In this document: positions 9,672-19,177 of the stretch, piece by piece
How the letters are laid out: each line of letters starts with the position of its first letter
How positions within the stretch are numbered: position 1 is the first letter of the stretch
Origin: Candidatus Izimoplasma sp. HR2
GTDB taxonomy: Bacteria; Bacillota_I; Bacilli_A; Izemoplasmatales; Izemoplasmataceae
Direction of reading: 5' to 3'
Assembly: GCA_000753575.1 (NCBI GenBank)
Contig: JRFF01000036.1
Span: forward strand, 31,546 to 95,545
DNA: 64,000 nt
Notes under the pieces: model-generated
The model's input: the letters and a program-made list of their open reading frames with translations, nothing else
What the model was told of the DNA's origin: nothing
Database searches by the model: none
Program-made: the position numbers and the translations under genes

Positions 9672-10742
9672 CTATAAATTTAAATCTAGTTGTTCGTAAA
9701 CAACTTTCTTATTTTTTGATTCAAATAGCTTAATCCATTTAGCACTTCGACCTTTACCTAATGGTCGAATTTTTTCTTCATCTCTTAGTCTCTTTAAAGT
9801 ACGATTTATTGTTGAATCAGAGATGTAAGGATGCGCAATTCTTATATCATCTTTACTAAATACATCGTCAAGTTTATGAATAGTATTTTCAACATTATTC
9901 GATTTATTTAAATGAGCATCAAATTCATGATCTCTAATTAATAAATTAATTTTATTGTATGCTTGTAAAGAAACATTAATAACAAATCTATGGAAAGGAA
10001 GTAACTGACTAAAGCCTTCTACCCAGTTATAAGATGCATTTCTCAATACTCTGTAAAACTCATCTTTATTCTCGTTTAATAGCTCCATGAAGCTAATAAA
10101 TTCGAAAGCCTCATAAGAATTTGTAATTAATAATATGTATAAAAGAAGAATTCCAATTTCTTCATTTTTCTCTATAAAGGGTGCAATATTAATGAAATCG
10201 ACAAAGAAATTAATTGCAATATATGATATTTCGTATTTATTATCACTAGTAATTGAATGATATAAAGAAATGATTTGATCCAAGTCTTCTCTTTTAGAAG
10301 TAAGTTTACCATTATATAAATTAACTTTATTAGATTTCTTTTCAGTTTTTTTGAATCCTAATTTATTTTCATTCAGGACGTCTTTATATAAGAAATTAAG
10401 CAAATCAAAAACTTCATTTGTCATAAGCTCAAATGTAGAAGTTTCTTTGTGTATTTTAATAAATACTTTTTTTAAATTCAGAATAAATTTTTCATCTTTA
10501 TTTTTAGGTAAAATGTCTTTATAAATTAGAGATTTCAATCTTGTTTCACTAACATTTAACTCTAAAAATTTAACAAAATAGTAAGTATCATTATTTATGG
10601 TTTGGCGCACCATAACTTGATAATCTGAATTTAATGCCTCATGATTATAATCATTCATACCTATTGATTTATAGATATTAATATAAGCCATTATAATGTC
10701 ATGAGGGACCTGCGTTCTGTTAATATTTGTTAAACAATTCAT
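9672..10742 (-). CDS. Fic-fold pseudoenzyme with C-terminal winged helix
   Basis: A 356-residue protein not matching a named gene. Residues about 150-265 follow the layout of a Fic core: a helix leading to A187-P-F-I-E-K-N193-E-E-I-G-I198, which aligns with HPFxxGNGRxGR but lacks the catalytic His, both Arg and the loop glycines, then a hydrophobic helix, FISFMELLNENKDEFYRVL and LLPFHRFVINVSLQAY. Residues about 300-340 (YISDSTINRTLKRLRDEEKIRPLGKGRSAKWIKL) are a winged helix as in many Fic proteins. AMPylation is therefore unlikely; a ligand-sensing DNA-binding role is inferred. Start ATG follows GAGGTGATTGCG. It heads the nadC-argS run and has a repeat-containing promoter. Confidence 0.7.
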   Translation of the reverse strand: MNCLTNINRTQVPHDIIMAYINIYKSIGMNDYNHEALNSDYQVMVRQTINNDTYYFVKFLELNVSETRLKSLIYKDILPKNKDEKFILNLKKVFIKIHKETSTFELMTNEVFDLLNFLYKDVLNENKLGFKKTEKKSNKVNLYNGKLTSKREDLDQIISLYHSITSDNKYEISYIAINFFVDFINIAPFIEKNEEIGILLLYILLITNSYEAFEFISFMELLNENKDEFYRVLRNASYNWVEGFSQLLPFHRFVINVSLQAYNKINLLIRDHEFDAHLNKSNNVENTIHKLDDVFSKDDIRIAHPYISDSTINRTLKRLRDEEKIRPLGKGRSAKWIKLFESKNKKVVYEQLDLNL

Positions 10743-10776
10743 CGCAATCACCTCAAACATACCATTTATATACTTT

Positions 10777-10843
10777 ATTTTACTACATTTAGCGAAAAAT
10801 ACAATTAATTTGTTCCTTTATTATGCTCATTTGCGAAAAAAAT
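10777..10843 (-). promoter_or_regulatory. Promoter with two direct repeats upstream of the pseudo-Fic/nadC operon
   Basis: On the minus strand: -35 TTGTAT (10804-10799), 16-base spacer, -10 TAAAAT (10782-10777), about 35 bases before the gene. Two like-oriented repeats, ATTTTTCGCTAAATG (10800-10786) inside the spacer and ATTTTTTTCGCAAATG (10843-10828) upstream, have GCG cores 41 bases apart, near four helical turns. This looks like a two-site operator, perhaps for the adjacent winged-helix protein; that link is inference. Confidence 0.55.
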
Positions 10844-10857
10844 GAACATGTTTAAAG

Positions 10858-10883
10858 AAAAAAGCAGCAAAAGCTGCTTTTTA
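10858..10883 (-). terminator. Intrinsic terminator after parC
   Basis: Stem AAAGCAGC/GCTGCTTT (10861-10880) with loop AAAA, followed on the minus strand by a run of U. It overlaps the parC stop codon and separates topoisomerase IV from the pseudo-Fic operon promoter. Confidence 0.85.
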
Positions 10884-13397
10884 TTCAAATAATTTTTGTT
10901 GAATTAGGTCTGCATTAATCTCTTTTTTATAATCACTTATTGGAGAAATAGTATCATCTATTTCTAGTTCTTCTATATTCATAAATAGTGGTTTCCCAAA
11001 TCTTGGTTTAATAAATGATTTACCATTTCCTGTTTTATCTGTTTTTACATCAAATGCACTTATTAGAACTCTTGTTTTTGTTGTATTTATAGATATAATA
11101 GCCCTATTTTTATATTGGGTAGCATTCAGTAAACATAAATCAGTAATTAAGAATGGATTAGATTTAACTATTTTATATATTTGAACACCTTTGTTAGTTC
11201 GTTTCTTTTTAGGAATATCTGATAAACTAACACGTTTTATCGTTCCTCTATGTGTAAGAATTAAGAGATCATTGTACTCCTTAAGTACAATTCCTGATGA
11301 AAGTTTTTGTTTTGGAGGTAAGTTCATGCCTTTAACACCTTTTGCAGTAGTACTTGTTATAGGTACTTCAGACATGTTCATTCTAAGGCCAAGACCTTTG
11401 CTAGAAACGATTAAAACTTCAGCATCTAGTGAATCGGTCAAGTCTATTCCAACAACTTCATCATTTTTATTTAAGTTAATAGCTTTTATAGTTTTTGAGT
11501 ATCTACTAACATTAAATTCTTCTAATTTTGTTAACTTAATTAGGTTAGATTTAGTAGTAAAGAACAAGTGAATATTTGCATTAAAATCAGTAACATGTAC
11601 AATTTTAATAAAAATTTCGTCTTCTTCTAGTTGAACAATATTATTGATATGTGTTCCTAATTCTTTCCATTTGTAATCAGGCACTTCAAATACTGGAAGA
11701 TAAATATAGTTACCTTTATTAGTAAATATAAGTATCGTATCTAGTGTTGAAACCTCATCAACAAACAACATAGAATCATTATCTTTAAGTCCAGGTTTAT
11801 CAGTAGCTTTGTATGATCTTGGAGTAGATTTTTTAACATAACCTTCTCTTGTAATTCCAAGAAATACTTGTTCTTCTATTACTAGTTCTTCTTTTGAAAT
11901 AGTAATTTTTTCTATTTCAGTCTCTATTTCTGATCTTCTTGGCGTAGCTAAAATTTTAATCATGCTATGTAATTCTTCTTTTACTACCCTTTGTAGATCT
12001 TCTTCATTATGTAATATCTTATTCAATTCATCAATTGTTATACTTAGGTTTTCATTTTCTTTTTGTAGAGCGCCTATATCAGTATTTGATAGTCTGTATA
12101 GTTGTAAAGTAACAATTGCTTCTGATTGTTCTTCAGTAAATTTATATTTCTTTATCAATTTTGATTTAGCATCTTTTTTGTCCTTTGAAGCTCTAATTAA
12201 AGCGATAACATCATCTAAGACATCCATCATTTTAATAATACCATCAACAATGTGCAACCTTTTTTGTGCTTTTCTTAGTTGATAATTTGATCTATTAGTA
12301 ACTACTATCTTTTGGTGTAATATATACGCATCAATTATTATAAACATACCACTTAAAACAGGTCTTTTATTAATAATTGAAACCATATTATAGTTATATG
12401 ATTTAGATAAATCTGTTTTTTTATGTAAAAAGTTTAAAATGAACTCAGCATCTGCATCTTTTTTAATATCAATTACAATTCTTAATCCATCTCTGTCTGA
12501 TTCATCTCTTACTTCAGCAATACCTTCTACCCTTTTCTTGATTCTAATGTCATCCATTTTACGAACAAGCGTAGCTTTATTAACTTCATAAGGTAATTCA
12601 GTAATAATAATTGATTTATCTTCGATATATGCTTTTGATTTTATTATAATTCGACCTCTACCAGTTTCAAGTGCTTGTCTAATTTGATCTTTTCCTTGCA
12701 CTATTGCACCTGATGGGAAGTCTGGACCTTTAACAATTTTCATTAAATCATCAATTGTCATTTCTGGATCATCAATTCTTCTAATTACTGCTTTAATAAT
12801 TTCTCTTAAATTATGTGGAGGAATTTCAGTAGCATATCCAGCTGAAATACCAGTTGCTCCATTAACTAATAAGTTTGGATATCTAGCGGGTAAAACTGTA
12901 GGTTCATATTCTTCATCATCAAAGTTTGGAACAAAATCTACTGTTCTTTTATCGATATCCTTTAATAAATATTCACTCATTTTACTCATTCGTGCTTCAG
13001 TATATCGCATAGCTGCGGCACTATCTCCATCAATTGAACCATTATTACCATGCATATCAATAAGAGGATTTCTTATTTTCCATGTTTGTGAAAGTCTTAC
13101 CATAGCATCATAAATAGAAGTATCTCCATGTGGATGATACTTACCAATAACGTCTCCAACAATACGTGCAGACTTTTTATATGGTTTATCACTAAACATT
13201 CCTAGTTTATACATTGAATAAAGTATTCTTCTTTGAACAGGTTTAAGACCATCTCTAACATCAGGTAATGCACGGTCTTGGATAATATATTTAGAATATC
13301 TACCAAATCTATCGCCAACGATATCTTCTAAATTTTCTACAATTATCTTTTGATTTACGTAATCTTCTATTTCTTCAAGTATTTTTCTCTTAGCCAT
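10881..13397 (-). CDS. parC: DNA topoisomerase IV subunit A
   Basis: An 838-residue subunit that breaks and rejoins DNA when topoisomerase IV decatenates chromosomes. Seen: [19 protein letters not shown], the quinolone-determining region [20 protein letters not shown], the catalytic Tyr in [11 protein letters not shown], a central coiled-coil gate, and C-terminal beta-pinwheel repeats (for example [12 protein letters not shown]). The order parE-parC and the pattern [20 protein letters not shown] favour ParC over GyrA; no GyrA box (QRRGGRG) is visible. The residue after HGD is Thr, where Gram-positive ParC usually has Ser. Start after GAGGACTAAAG, 2 bases from the parE stop. Confidence 0.94.
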   Translation of the reverse strand: MAKRKILEEIEDYVNQKIIVENLEDIVGDRFGRYSKYIIQDRALPDVRDGLKPVQRRILYSMYKLGMFSDKPYKKSARIVGDVIGKYHPHGDTSIYDAMVRLSQTWKIRNPLIDMHGNNGSIDGDSAAAMRYTEARMSKMSEYLLKDIDKRTVDFVPNFDDEEYEPTVLPARYPNLLVNGATGISAGYATEIPPHNLREIIKAVIRRIDDPEMTIDDLMKIVKGPDFPSGAIVQGKDQIRQALETGRGRIIIKSKAYIEDKSIIITELPYEVNKATLVRKMDDIRIKKRVEGIAEVRDESDRDGLRIVIDIKKDADAEFILNFLHKKTDLSKSYNYNMVSIINKRPVLSGMFIIIDAYILHQKIVVTNRSNYQLRKAQKRLHIVDGIIKMMDVLDDVIALIRASKDKKDAKSKLIKKYKFTEEQSEAIVTLQLYRLSNTDIGALQKENENLSITIDELNKILHNEEDLQRVVKEELHSMIKILATPRRSEIETEIEKITISKEELVIEEQVFLGITREGYVKKSTPRSYKATDKPGLKDNDSMLFVDEVSTLDTILIFTNKGNYIYLPVFEVPDYKWKELGTHINNIVQLEEDEIFIKIVHVTDFNANIHLFFTTKSNLIKLTKLEEFNVSRYSKTIKAINLNKNDEVVGIDLTDSLDAEVLIVSSKGLGLRMNMSEVPITSTTAKGVKGMNLPPKQKLSSGIVLKEYNDLLILTHRGTIKRVSLSDIPKKKRTNKGVQIYKIVKSNPFLITDLCLLNATQYKNRAIISINTTKTRVLISAFDVKTDKTGNGKSFIKPRFGKPLFMNIEELEIDDTISPISDYKKEINADLIQQKLFE

Positions 13398-13399
13398 CT

Positions 13400-15334
13400 T
13401 TAGTCCTCAATTACAAAGTTGTCTTCGGTACTGAATTCAACATTATTTTCAATCCAGTCACGTCTTGGTTCAACTTTATCTCCCATAAGTATCGTAATTC
13501 GCTGGTCGGCATCAGCTAAATCTTCTATATTTACTTGAATAAGTGTTCTTGTTTTAGGATCCATTGTTGTTTCCCATAATTGAGTAGCATTCATTTCTCC
13601 TAAACCTTTAAATCTTTGAATATTATAGTTTTTATGTGGAGCTGTTAAAGTAGTTAACTCTTCATCACTCCAAGCATATTCAATAATTGTTTTATTTCTA
13701 ATTCTTCTAGTAACTTTATAAAGAGGTGGTAAAGCAATATATACTTTATTTGCTTCCACTAATTCTCTCATGTATCTAAAGAAGAATGTAAGTAACAATA
13801 CTTGGATGTGTGCACCATCGGTATCAGCATCTGTCATAATTATTACTTTATCATAATTACATTTTGTTATATCAAAATCAGGACCAAGTCCTGCCCCAAT
13901 TGTATGAATAATTGTGTTTACTTCTTCATTTCTTAATACGTCTTCTATCTTAGCTTTTTCTGTATTAATGACTTTTCCTCTTAATGGTAAAATAGCTTGG
14001 AATCTTCTATCACGGCCTTGTTTAGCACTTCCACCAGCACTGTCACCTTCGACTAAGTATAATTCATTTCGACTAGGATCTTTTCTTTGAGCAGGTGATA
14101 ACTTTCCAGAAAGGTTAGTTTCAATCTTGCTTTTTTTCTTTTCTAGTCTAGCTTCTTCTCTAGCTTTTCTTGCAGCATCTCTTGCCATTGAAGCTTTCAA
14201 TGCTCTTTCAATTAACGTGAATGTTAAGTTATTATTCTCTTCTAAAAAATACGTCATTTTTTCAGATACAACTTGTTCAACAGCACTTCTAGCATCAGGA
14301 GTTCCTAATTTATTTTTAGTTTGTCCTTCAAATTGAAGTAAATTTTCAGGTATTCTTATAGATAAAACTGTAGTAAGTCCTTCTCTAATATCTGCACCTT
14401 CTAATTTTTTACCATTTTTTACAAGTCCGACTTTAGCTCCATATTCATTAAATAATTTAGTTAAAGCAGATTTGTATCCTGTTTCATGAGTACCACCATC
14501 TTTAGTACGAACATTATTTACGAATGAAACTAATTGATCTGAATAAGATTTTGTAAATTGAAATGCAACTTCAACTTCAATATCTAATGCTGTTCCTTCT
14601 AAAAATTTCGTTTCATGAACTACTGACTTATTTGAATCTATAAAATCAACATATGAGATGATACCATCTTTATAAAAATACTCATCTCTTGTCTTTGATC
14701 TCTCATCAATAAGTATAACTCGTAGTCCCTTAAGTAAAAATGCACTTTCTCTCAAGCGCTCAGTTAAAGCATTATAGCTGAATACAGTAGTAGTAAAAAT
14801 CTCAGACATTGGTCTAAACCAAACTGTAGTTCCAGTTTGTTTAGTTTCACCAATAACTTTTAATTTTGATACTTTTTGTCCACCTTCAGTAAACTTAATA
14901 TTGTATGTTTTACCATCTCTACGAACAGTAACATCTACAAACTCACTTAAGGCATTAACAACACTTGCACCAACACCATGTAACCCACCAGATACTTTGT
15001 ATCCTCCAGCTTGTCCAAATTTACCACCAGCATGTAATTTTGTATAGATAATTTCAATAGCACTTTTACCAGTTTTATGCATACCTACTGGTACACCTCT
15101 ACCGTTATCTGAAACAACAATACTATTATCTTCTTTTACAGTAACAGTTATTTCAGTTCCGTAACCTGCGAGTACTTCGTCAATTGCATTATCTACAATT
15201 TCCCACACTAAATGATGAAGCCCTCTAGAATCAGTACTTCCGATATACATACCGGGTCTTTTTCTAACAGCTTCTAGTTCTTCAAGGATTTGAATTGATT
15301 CCTCATTATACGTATTTAATAAATCTTCTGCCAT
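13400..15334 (-). CDS. parE: DNA topoisomerase IV subunit B
   Basis: A 644-residue ATPase subunit of topoisomerase IV. GHKL ATP-binding motifs: [22 protein letters not shown] and [21 protein letters not shown] motifs: [17 protein letters not shown] and [13 protein letters not shown]-terminal [19 protein letters not shown]. The opening [23 protein letters not shown] is close to both GyrB and ParE; pairing with parC decides. ATG at 15334 is preferred; the longer frame begins 5 codons earlier. A TATAAT-like -10 lies at 15373-15368 on the minus strand, divergent from plsY. Confidence 0.94.
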   Translation of the reverse strand: MAEDLLNTYNEESIQILEELEAVRKRPGMYIGSTDSRGLHHLVWEIVDNAIDEVLAGYGTEITVTVKEDNSIVVSDNGRGVPVGMHKTGKSAIEIIYTKLHAGGKFGQAGGYKVSGGLHGVGASVVNALSEFVDVTVRRDGKTYNIKFTEGGQKVSKLKVIGETKQTGTTVWFRPMSEIFTTTVFSYNALTERLRESAFLLKGLRVILIDERSKTRDEYFYKDGIISYVDFIDSNKSVVHETKFLEGTALDIEVEVAFQFTKSYSDQLVSFVNNVRTKDGGTHETGYKSALTKLFNEYGAKVGLVKNGKKLEGADIREGLTTVLSIRIPENLLQFEGQTKNKLGTPDARSAVEQVVSEKMTYFLEENNNLTFTLIERALKASMARDAARKAREEARLEKKKSKIETNLSGKLSPAQRKDPSRNELYLVEGDSAGGSAKQGRDRRFQAILPLRGKVINTEKAKIEDVLRNEEVNTIIHTIGAGLGPDFDITKCNYDKVIIMTDADTDGAHIQVLLLTFFFRYMRELVEANKVYIALPPLYKVTRRIRNKTIIEYAWSDEELTTLTAPHKNYNIQRFKGLGEMNATQLWETTMDPKTRTLIQVNIEDLADADQRITILMGDKVEPRRDWIENNVEFSTEDNFVIED

Positions 15335-15419
15335 AAAAACACATCCCATCTTGTAACTACTTTTACTATTATATCAAAATGAAATTGATTTTTATAGTGA
15401 AATTTTAAATTTCTTATGT

Positions 15420-15425
15420 TATAAT
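15420..15425 (+). promoter_or_regulatory. -10 element of plsY
   Basis: TATAAT preceded by TG (extended -10) 33 bases before the plsY start codon. No good -35 hexamer was found at 16-18 bases. Confidence 0.5.
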
Positions 15426-15457
15426 TCAGTAAGAATAAAATATTTGGAGTGATTTAT

Positions 15458-16054
15458 ATGATTTTTCAATACATACTATTAGCAATTGCATACCTCATTG
15501 GATCAATACCTTTCTCAATTATTTTCGGGAAATTAATTAAGGGAATTGATGTTAGAAAACACGGTTCTGGAAATCCTGGAGGAACAAATTCCTTACGATT
15601 TTTAGGAAAAAAAGTTGGTGCTTTAATCATCTTTTTTGATGTGTTAAAAGGAGCAATAATTGTTCTTCTAGTCCGCTTTGAAGTCTTCGGAGACATTCCT
15701 TTACTTCACGAGCTTGCTTATGGATTAGCCGCTTCGTTTGGCCATGCATTCTCTCCATTTATTAAATTTAAAGGTGGAAAAGCTGTTGGAACTACCGCAG
15801 GTGCTTACGCTGCTTACAATTTATACTATGTATTAATTGGTTTAGTTGTTTTTCTGATAGTTCTTAAATCAACTAAGTTTGTTAGTGTCGGTTCAACAAG
15901 CATTGCAATTTTAATTGTTATTGTCGCTCTAATTGTTCAAGATTTTCATATGTTATTCTATGGAAGTTTAACAATGATATTAATTATATATAGACACAAA
16001 ACAAATTATAAAAATATTTTAAATAAAATCGAACCAAAAGTTACTTGGATATAA
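15458..16054 (+). CDS. plsY: Acyl-phosphate:glycerol-3-phosphate acyltransferase
   Basis: A 198-residue integral membrane enzyme that makes lysophosphatidic acid from acyl phosphate (supplied by PlsX) and glycerol-3-phosphate, the first step of phospholipid synthesis. Conserved PlsY motifs: SIPFSIIFGKLIKGIDVRKHGSGNPGGTN (motif 1, Ser and Arg), FGHAFSPFIKFKGGKAVGT (motif 2 with the catalytic His and GGKAVGT), and IIYRHKTNYKNI near the end (motif 3, RHxxN). At least five hydrophobic segments. ATG at 15458 follows TTTGGAGTGATTTAT; an upstream in-frame GTG is part of that site. It is divergent from parE and ends at a bidirectional terminator. Confidence 0.95.
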   Translation: MIFQYILLAIAYLIGSIPFSIIFGKLIKGIDVRKHGSGNPGGTNSLRFLGKKVGALIIFFDVLKGAIIVLLVRFEVFGDIPLLHELAYGLAASFGHAFSPFIKFKGGKAVGTTAGAYAAYNLYYVLIGLVVFLIVLKSTKFVSVGSTSIAILIVIVALIVQDFHMLFYGSLTMILIIYRHKTNYKNILNKIEPKVTWI

Positions 16055-16080
16055 AAAAAGTGAGTGAAAACTCACTTTTT
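16055..16080. terminator. Bidirectional terminator between plsY and the VOC gene
   Basis: Stem AAAAAGTGAGT/ACTCACTTTTT with loop GAAA; A-run on one side and U-run on the other serve the convergent genes on both strands. Confidence 0.88.
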
Positions 16081-16458
16081 ATATTTTTTAGTTTCATAAG
16101 ATACCATTTCTAAATAATTTTCTACATATGGTTCCCAAAATTCAACTACTTTTCCAAGAATATCTTCAATTTGAGCAAACTTACCATAACTATATTCTTG
16201 TATTTCACTAATAACTTTTACATTCTTTTTCTTAAGATTAATCATAAACTCCTCTAAATTATCAACAGTGAAATTTAAAATAGGTTCAGCATCACTTTTT
16301 CGATTGAAAGTAATGTGAGTTAATACATTAGGTTCCAAGAAACTCAAACCGTAATCAGATACGGTTACATCTAAAATTTCATGATACCATTTAGTCAGTT
16401 TTTTATGATCATCATCAAGTTTTAAGAATATTCCACCAATGCCAGTTATCTTTGCCAT
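16072..16458 (-). CDS. VOC (glyoxalase/bleomycin-resistance fold) protein
   Basis: A 128-residue vicinal-oxygen-chelate protein. The pattern ITGIGGIFLKLDDDHKKLTKWYHEILDVTVSDYGLSF and the end QIEDILGKVVEFWEPY (metal-ligand Glu position) match the small single-domain glyoxalase-like family widespread in Firmicutes. Substrate and metal cannot be deduced; a lyase or binding protein is equally possible. ATG follows AGAGGTGATAGT. It stands alone, convergent to plsY, and is followed by the lysine-transporter operon terminator on the same strand further upstream. Confidence 0.8.
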   Translation of the reverse strand: MAKITGIGGIFLKLDDDHKKLTKWYHEILDVTVSDYGLSFLEPNVLTHITFNRKSDAEPILNFTVDNLEEFMINLKKKNVKVISEIQEYSYGKFAQIEDILGKVVEFWEPYVENYLEMVSYETKKYKK

Positions 16459-16492
16459 ACTATCACCTCTACCTATATAATACCATATTAAA

Positions 16493-16523
16493 AAAAGAAT
16501 ACCTAAAAAGTAGGTATTCTTTT
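16493..16523 (-). terminator. Terminator of the amino-acid ABC transporter operon
   Basis: Stem AAAAGAATACCTA/TAGGTATTCTTTT with loop CTTTT on the minus strand, followed by U; it overlaps the stop codon of the ATPase gene. Confidence 0.88.
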
Positions 16524-17244
16524 ATATATTTAGGAATCTTTTTAGTCTTTCATTACTATTAATATTCCATATTTCACTAGGAGTTCCATCGTTTACAATA
16601 CGCCCTCTCTCCATAAAAATTACTCTATCAGAAACATCTCTTGCAAACTCCATTTCGTGAGTGACCACTACAAATGTATAATCCTTAGAAATGATATTTT
16701 TCATAACCTCTAATACATCATTTACCATCTCAGGATCTAAAGAACTTGTAGGTTCATCAAACAAGATTATATCAGGATTCATTGACAATGTTCTAGCAAT
16801 AGCTACACGTTGTTTCTGTCCTCCACTTAATGTAGTAACCTTACGATCTTTAAAGTCATACATACCTACTTGCTTTAAAAAATTCAATGCATTATCAATT
16901 GATTCATGTTTAGATCTATGCAACACTTTTTCTTGTCCAATAATACAGTTATCTAATACTGTAAGATTACTAAAAAGGTTAAATGATTGAAATACCATAC
17001 CAATTTTTGATCTTAATTCATTTAGATTTGTTTGATTACTTGTTATATCTTCATCGTTATACAATATAGATCCGCTAGTAACGTTCTCTAACTGATTTAA
17101 ACACCTTAACAATGTACTTTTACCGCTTCCACTTGGTCCAATTATTGTAGTTACCGACCCAGATTCTATAGTTAAATTTATATCTGTAAGAACCTCTATA
17201 TCATCAAATGATTTATGTAGATTACTAACTCTAATTATTTCCAT
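16522..17244 (-). CDS. Amino-acid ABC transporter, ATP-binding protein (probably lysine)
   Basis: A 240-residue ABC ATPase of the polar amino acid (GlnQ/HisP) family. Walker A is GPSGSGKSTLLRCLN, Q-loop VFQSFNLFSNLTVLDN, signature TLSGGQKQRVAIARTL, Walker B IILFDEPTSSLDPEMV, H-loop VVTHEMEFA. It energises import through the adjacent permease; specificity for lysine is inferred from the riboswitch-like leader of the operon. Start ATG follows GAGGTGAACTAAT and lies 1 base from the permease stop, so the two are tightly coupled. Confidence 0.93.
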   Translation of the reverse strand: MEIIRVSNLHKSFDDIEVLTDINLTIESGSVTTIIGPSGSGKSTLLRCLNQLENVTSGSILYNDEDITSNQTNLNELRSKIGMVFQSFNLFSNLTVLDNCIIGQEKVLHRSKHESIDNALNFLKQVGMYDFKDRKVTTLSGGQKQRVAIARTLSMNPDIILFDEPTSSLDPEMVNDVLEVMKNIISKDYTFVVVTHEMEFARDVSDRVIFMERGRIVNDGTPSEIWNINSNERLKRFLNI

Positions 17245-17245
17245 A

Positions 17246-18019
17246 TTAGTTCACCTCTACTGGATTTGATTGACTTGTTGGAAATGTTATTTTGTTAGGT
17301 ATGTTGATCCATTTAACAATTAATGTCAGAATTCTAGTTGTTATTAATACTAGAATCAAATAGATAATAGCAACAGTAACAAATGCTTCTGTATATCTAT
17401 AATATGTTCCAGCAATACTTTTTCCCATATAGAATAATTCACTTACACCTATTACACTTAGTACTGCAGTGTCTTTAATATTTACTACAAGTTCATTCCC
17501 AATTGCGGGAACCATATTCTTAATTGCTTGTGGAAATATAATATATCTAAACGATTGACCTCTTGTTAATCCTATTGACCTTGCAGCTTCCATTTGACCT
17601 TTATCAATTGAATTAATCCCTGCTCTTAATACCTCTGTTAAATAAGCAGCAGTATTTAAAGTTACAATAATAATACCAGCAATTAATATTGGAATCCTTA
17701 TTCCAATCATTGCAAATCCATAAAAGAATATTGCTGCTTGAACCATCATTGGTGTTCCTCTAAAAAATTCTACATATGATGCACTCATAATAACACTTAT
17801 TCTTTTATACGCTCTTGTACCAAAATTATCTCTTGAGTCTGATTCTTGAATTCTAAATATAGTAATTAATAATGCTAAGAATAATCCAAGTGTAGTTCCG
17901 GCAATAGAGATCATTAATGTATATTTTGCTCCCTCAAGATATAAGGGATAATTATTTTGTATAATAAACCATATCCCTCCAAAGAAATCTTTAGGTATAC
18001 TACCGCTTAATATAAACAT
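17246..18019 (-). CDS. Amino-acid ABC transporter, permease (probably lysine)
   Basis: A 257-residue HisM/GlnP-type permease with about five membrane segments. The cytoplasmic EAA loop is clear: EAARSIGLTRGQSFRYIIFPQAIKNMVPAIGNE, the site that docks the ATPase. The N-terminus YPLYLEGAKYTLMISIAGTTLGL and FFRGTPMMVQAAIFF are typical family segments. Start ATG follows TAGGTAATAAAC. Sits between the binding-protein and ATPase genes, completing a three-gene importer. Confidence 0.93.
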   Translation of the reverse strand: MFILSGSIPKDFFGGIWFIIQNNYPLYLEGAKYTLMISIAGTTLGLFLALLITIFRIQESDSRDNFGTRAYKRISVIMSASYVEFFRGTPMMVQAAIFFYGFAMIGIRIPILIAGIIIVTLNTAAYLTEVLRAGINSIDKGQMEAARSIGLTRGQSFRYIIFPQAIKNMVPAIGNELVVNIKDTAVLSVIGVSELFYMGKSIAGTYYRYTEAFVTVAIIYLILVLITTRILTLIVKWINIPNKITFPTSQSNPVEVN

Positions 18020-18028
18020 GTTTATTAC

Positions 18029-18829
18029 CTATGGTTGACGTGTTAAAGCTTCACTCATCCAAAGATTACGTGTTTCTTCACTAATTCCTGCTAATACTTC
18101 ATTTATATCTTCAAGTAAATCTGTTTCCTCTTGTCTTACAGCTACACTAACTGAAACATCTGAATCATCAACTTCAAATCCATTTGCTCCTAATCGAACT
18201 ATAGTTAAGCCGCTATTTGACGATATAATACTCTCTGCTACAGGTAATTCAGCTACTAATGCATCACTTACACCACTTGTTAAAGATGCTACTAAACTAG
18301 GATAATCGCCTAATGCTGTTTGATGAATTACACCAGCTATTTGGTCAATTAGACCATCTTGTAATGTCGACATTTGTGCAATTACACTAGCTCCACTAAA
18401 ATCCGTTAATAAAGTTGCATTTGCATAAATAGAATCACTACTAACAACTAATACTTGTTCACTTCTAAAATATTCATTTGTAAAACTAACTGTTTCTGCT
18501 CTTTCAGGTGTTGGGCTCATACCAGCGATGATAACATCTATCTCACCTGATAATAATGCTGGAATTAATCCATCCCATTCAATTTTTCTAATTACTAATT
18601 CCATTTCTAACTCTTCTGCAATAAAACTTGCCATTGTAACATCATATCCATCACAATATGCGTCTACTTGATCAATACCTACTGCTTCGCTTCCTTCACT
18701 AGCAGTTGTCCAATTAAATGGTGCGTAATTACACTCTAATCCAACTACCAATACATTTTCATCTTCCTCTGCACATCCACTTAATAATAAAACTAAACTT
18801 ACTAAAACTAAACCTAATACTCTTCTCAT
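18029..18829 (-). CDS. Amino-acid ABC transporter, substrate-binding lipoprotein (probably lysine)
   Basis: A 266-residue extracellular binding protein (SBP_bac_3). It has a lipoprotein signal: basic MRR, hydrophobic stretch and lipobox LLSGC with Cys19 as the lipidated residue. The mature part shows the family pattern LECNYAPFNW, YDVTMASFIAEELEMELVIRKIEWDGLIPALLSGEIDVIIAGMSPTPERAETVSFT, where W-D-G-L-I-P-A-L and the Arg of PERAE are ligand-region signatures. CNYAPFNW is also seen in Streptococcus relatives controlled by lysine leaders, supporting lysine. First gene of the operon; strong site GGAGGAGAAAGAA before ATG. Confidence 0.92.
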   Translation of the reverse strand: MRRVLGLVLVSLVLLLSGCAEEDENVLVVGLECNYAPFNWTTASEGSEAVGIDQVDAYCDGYDVTMASFIAEELEMELVIRKIEWDGLIPALLSGEIDVIIAGMSPTPERAETVSFTNEYFRSEQVLVVSSDSIYANATLLTDFSGASVIAQMSTLQDGLIDQIAGVIHQTALGDYPSLVASLTSGVSDALVAELPVAESIISSNSGLTIVRLGANGFEVDDSDVSVSVAVRQEETDLLEDINEVLAGISEETRNLWMSEALTRQP

Positions 18830-18863
18830 TTCTTTCTCCTCCGATTTTCTTTTTTATTTACAT

Positions 18864-18889
18864 AAAAAAAAGCGTCATCAACGGACACT
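18864..18889 (-). terminator. Terminator of the lysine leader
   Basis: Stem AGTGTC/GACGCT (with one G-U pair), loop CGTTGAT, then seven to eight U on the minus strand, upstream of the binding-protein gene. This fits transcription shut-off when ligand is bound. Confidence 0.75.
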
Positions 18890-19072
18890 TTAAATAATTA
18901 CTAATATTAGTATTATTTAGCGCCACTACCCAGGGTAGGAGTATTATAGATATTATCTATAATCCCACATTATTAATATGTCTATTAATAACATTCGGCG
19001 ATGGTTACCTTTCCTATGCGTCGTTGCCTACCGGCTAAACATAGTACTATTCTGCATCGCAGCCTCTAAACT
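18864..19072 (-). promoter_or_regulatory. Lysine-riboswitch-like leader (L-box) with terminator
   Basis: On the minus strand: GAGGCTGCGAT (19065-19055), AGTA (about 19046), GGAAAGGTAACC, then CGCCGAA (19000-18994), the ordered landmarks of lysine aptamers. GCGAT/ATCGC forms P2; an AT-rich P4 (18967-18995) and P5 (18943-18963) follow, with TGG between them. TTTAG (19070-19066) can pair with CTAAA (18920-18916) as P1. A small extra hairpin CTACC/GGTAG (18926-18938) sits between P5 and P1. A terminator follows, then the transporter operon. The stretch 18830-19180 is otherwise non-coding. Confidence 0.85.
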
Positions 19073-19177
19073 ATTTTTTATGATAACAAAATTTTAACAA
19101 AGAAATTTATTTATGTCAACTATAATATAATGTAAATGTTTACAGAACAAAGGTTGATAAATCACCCATTAAAACGT

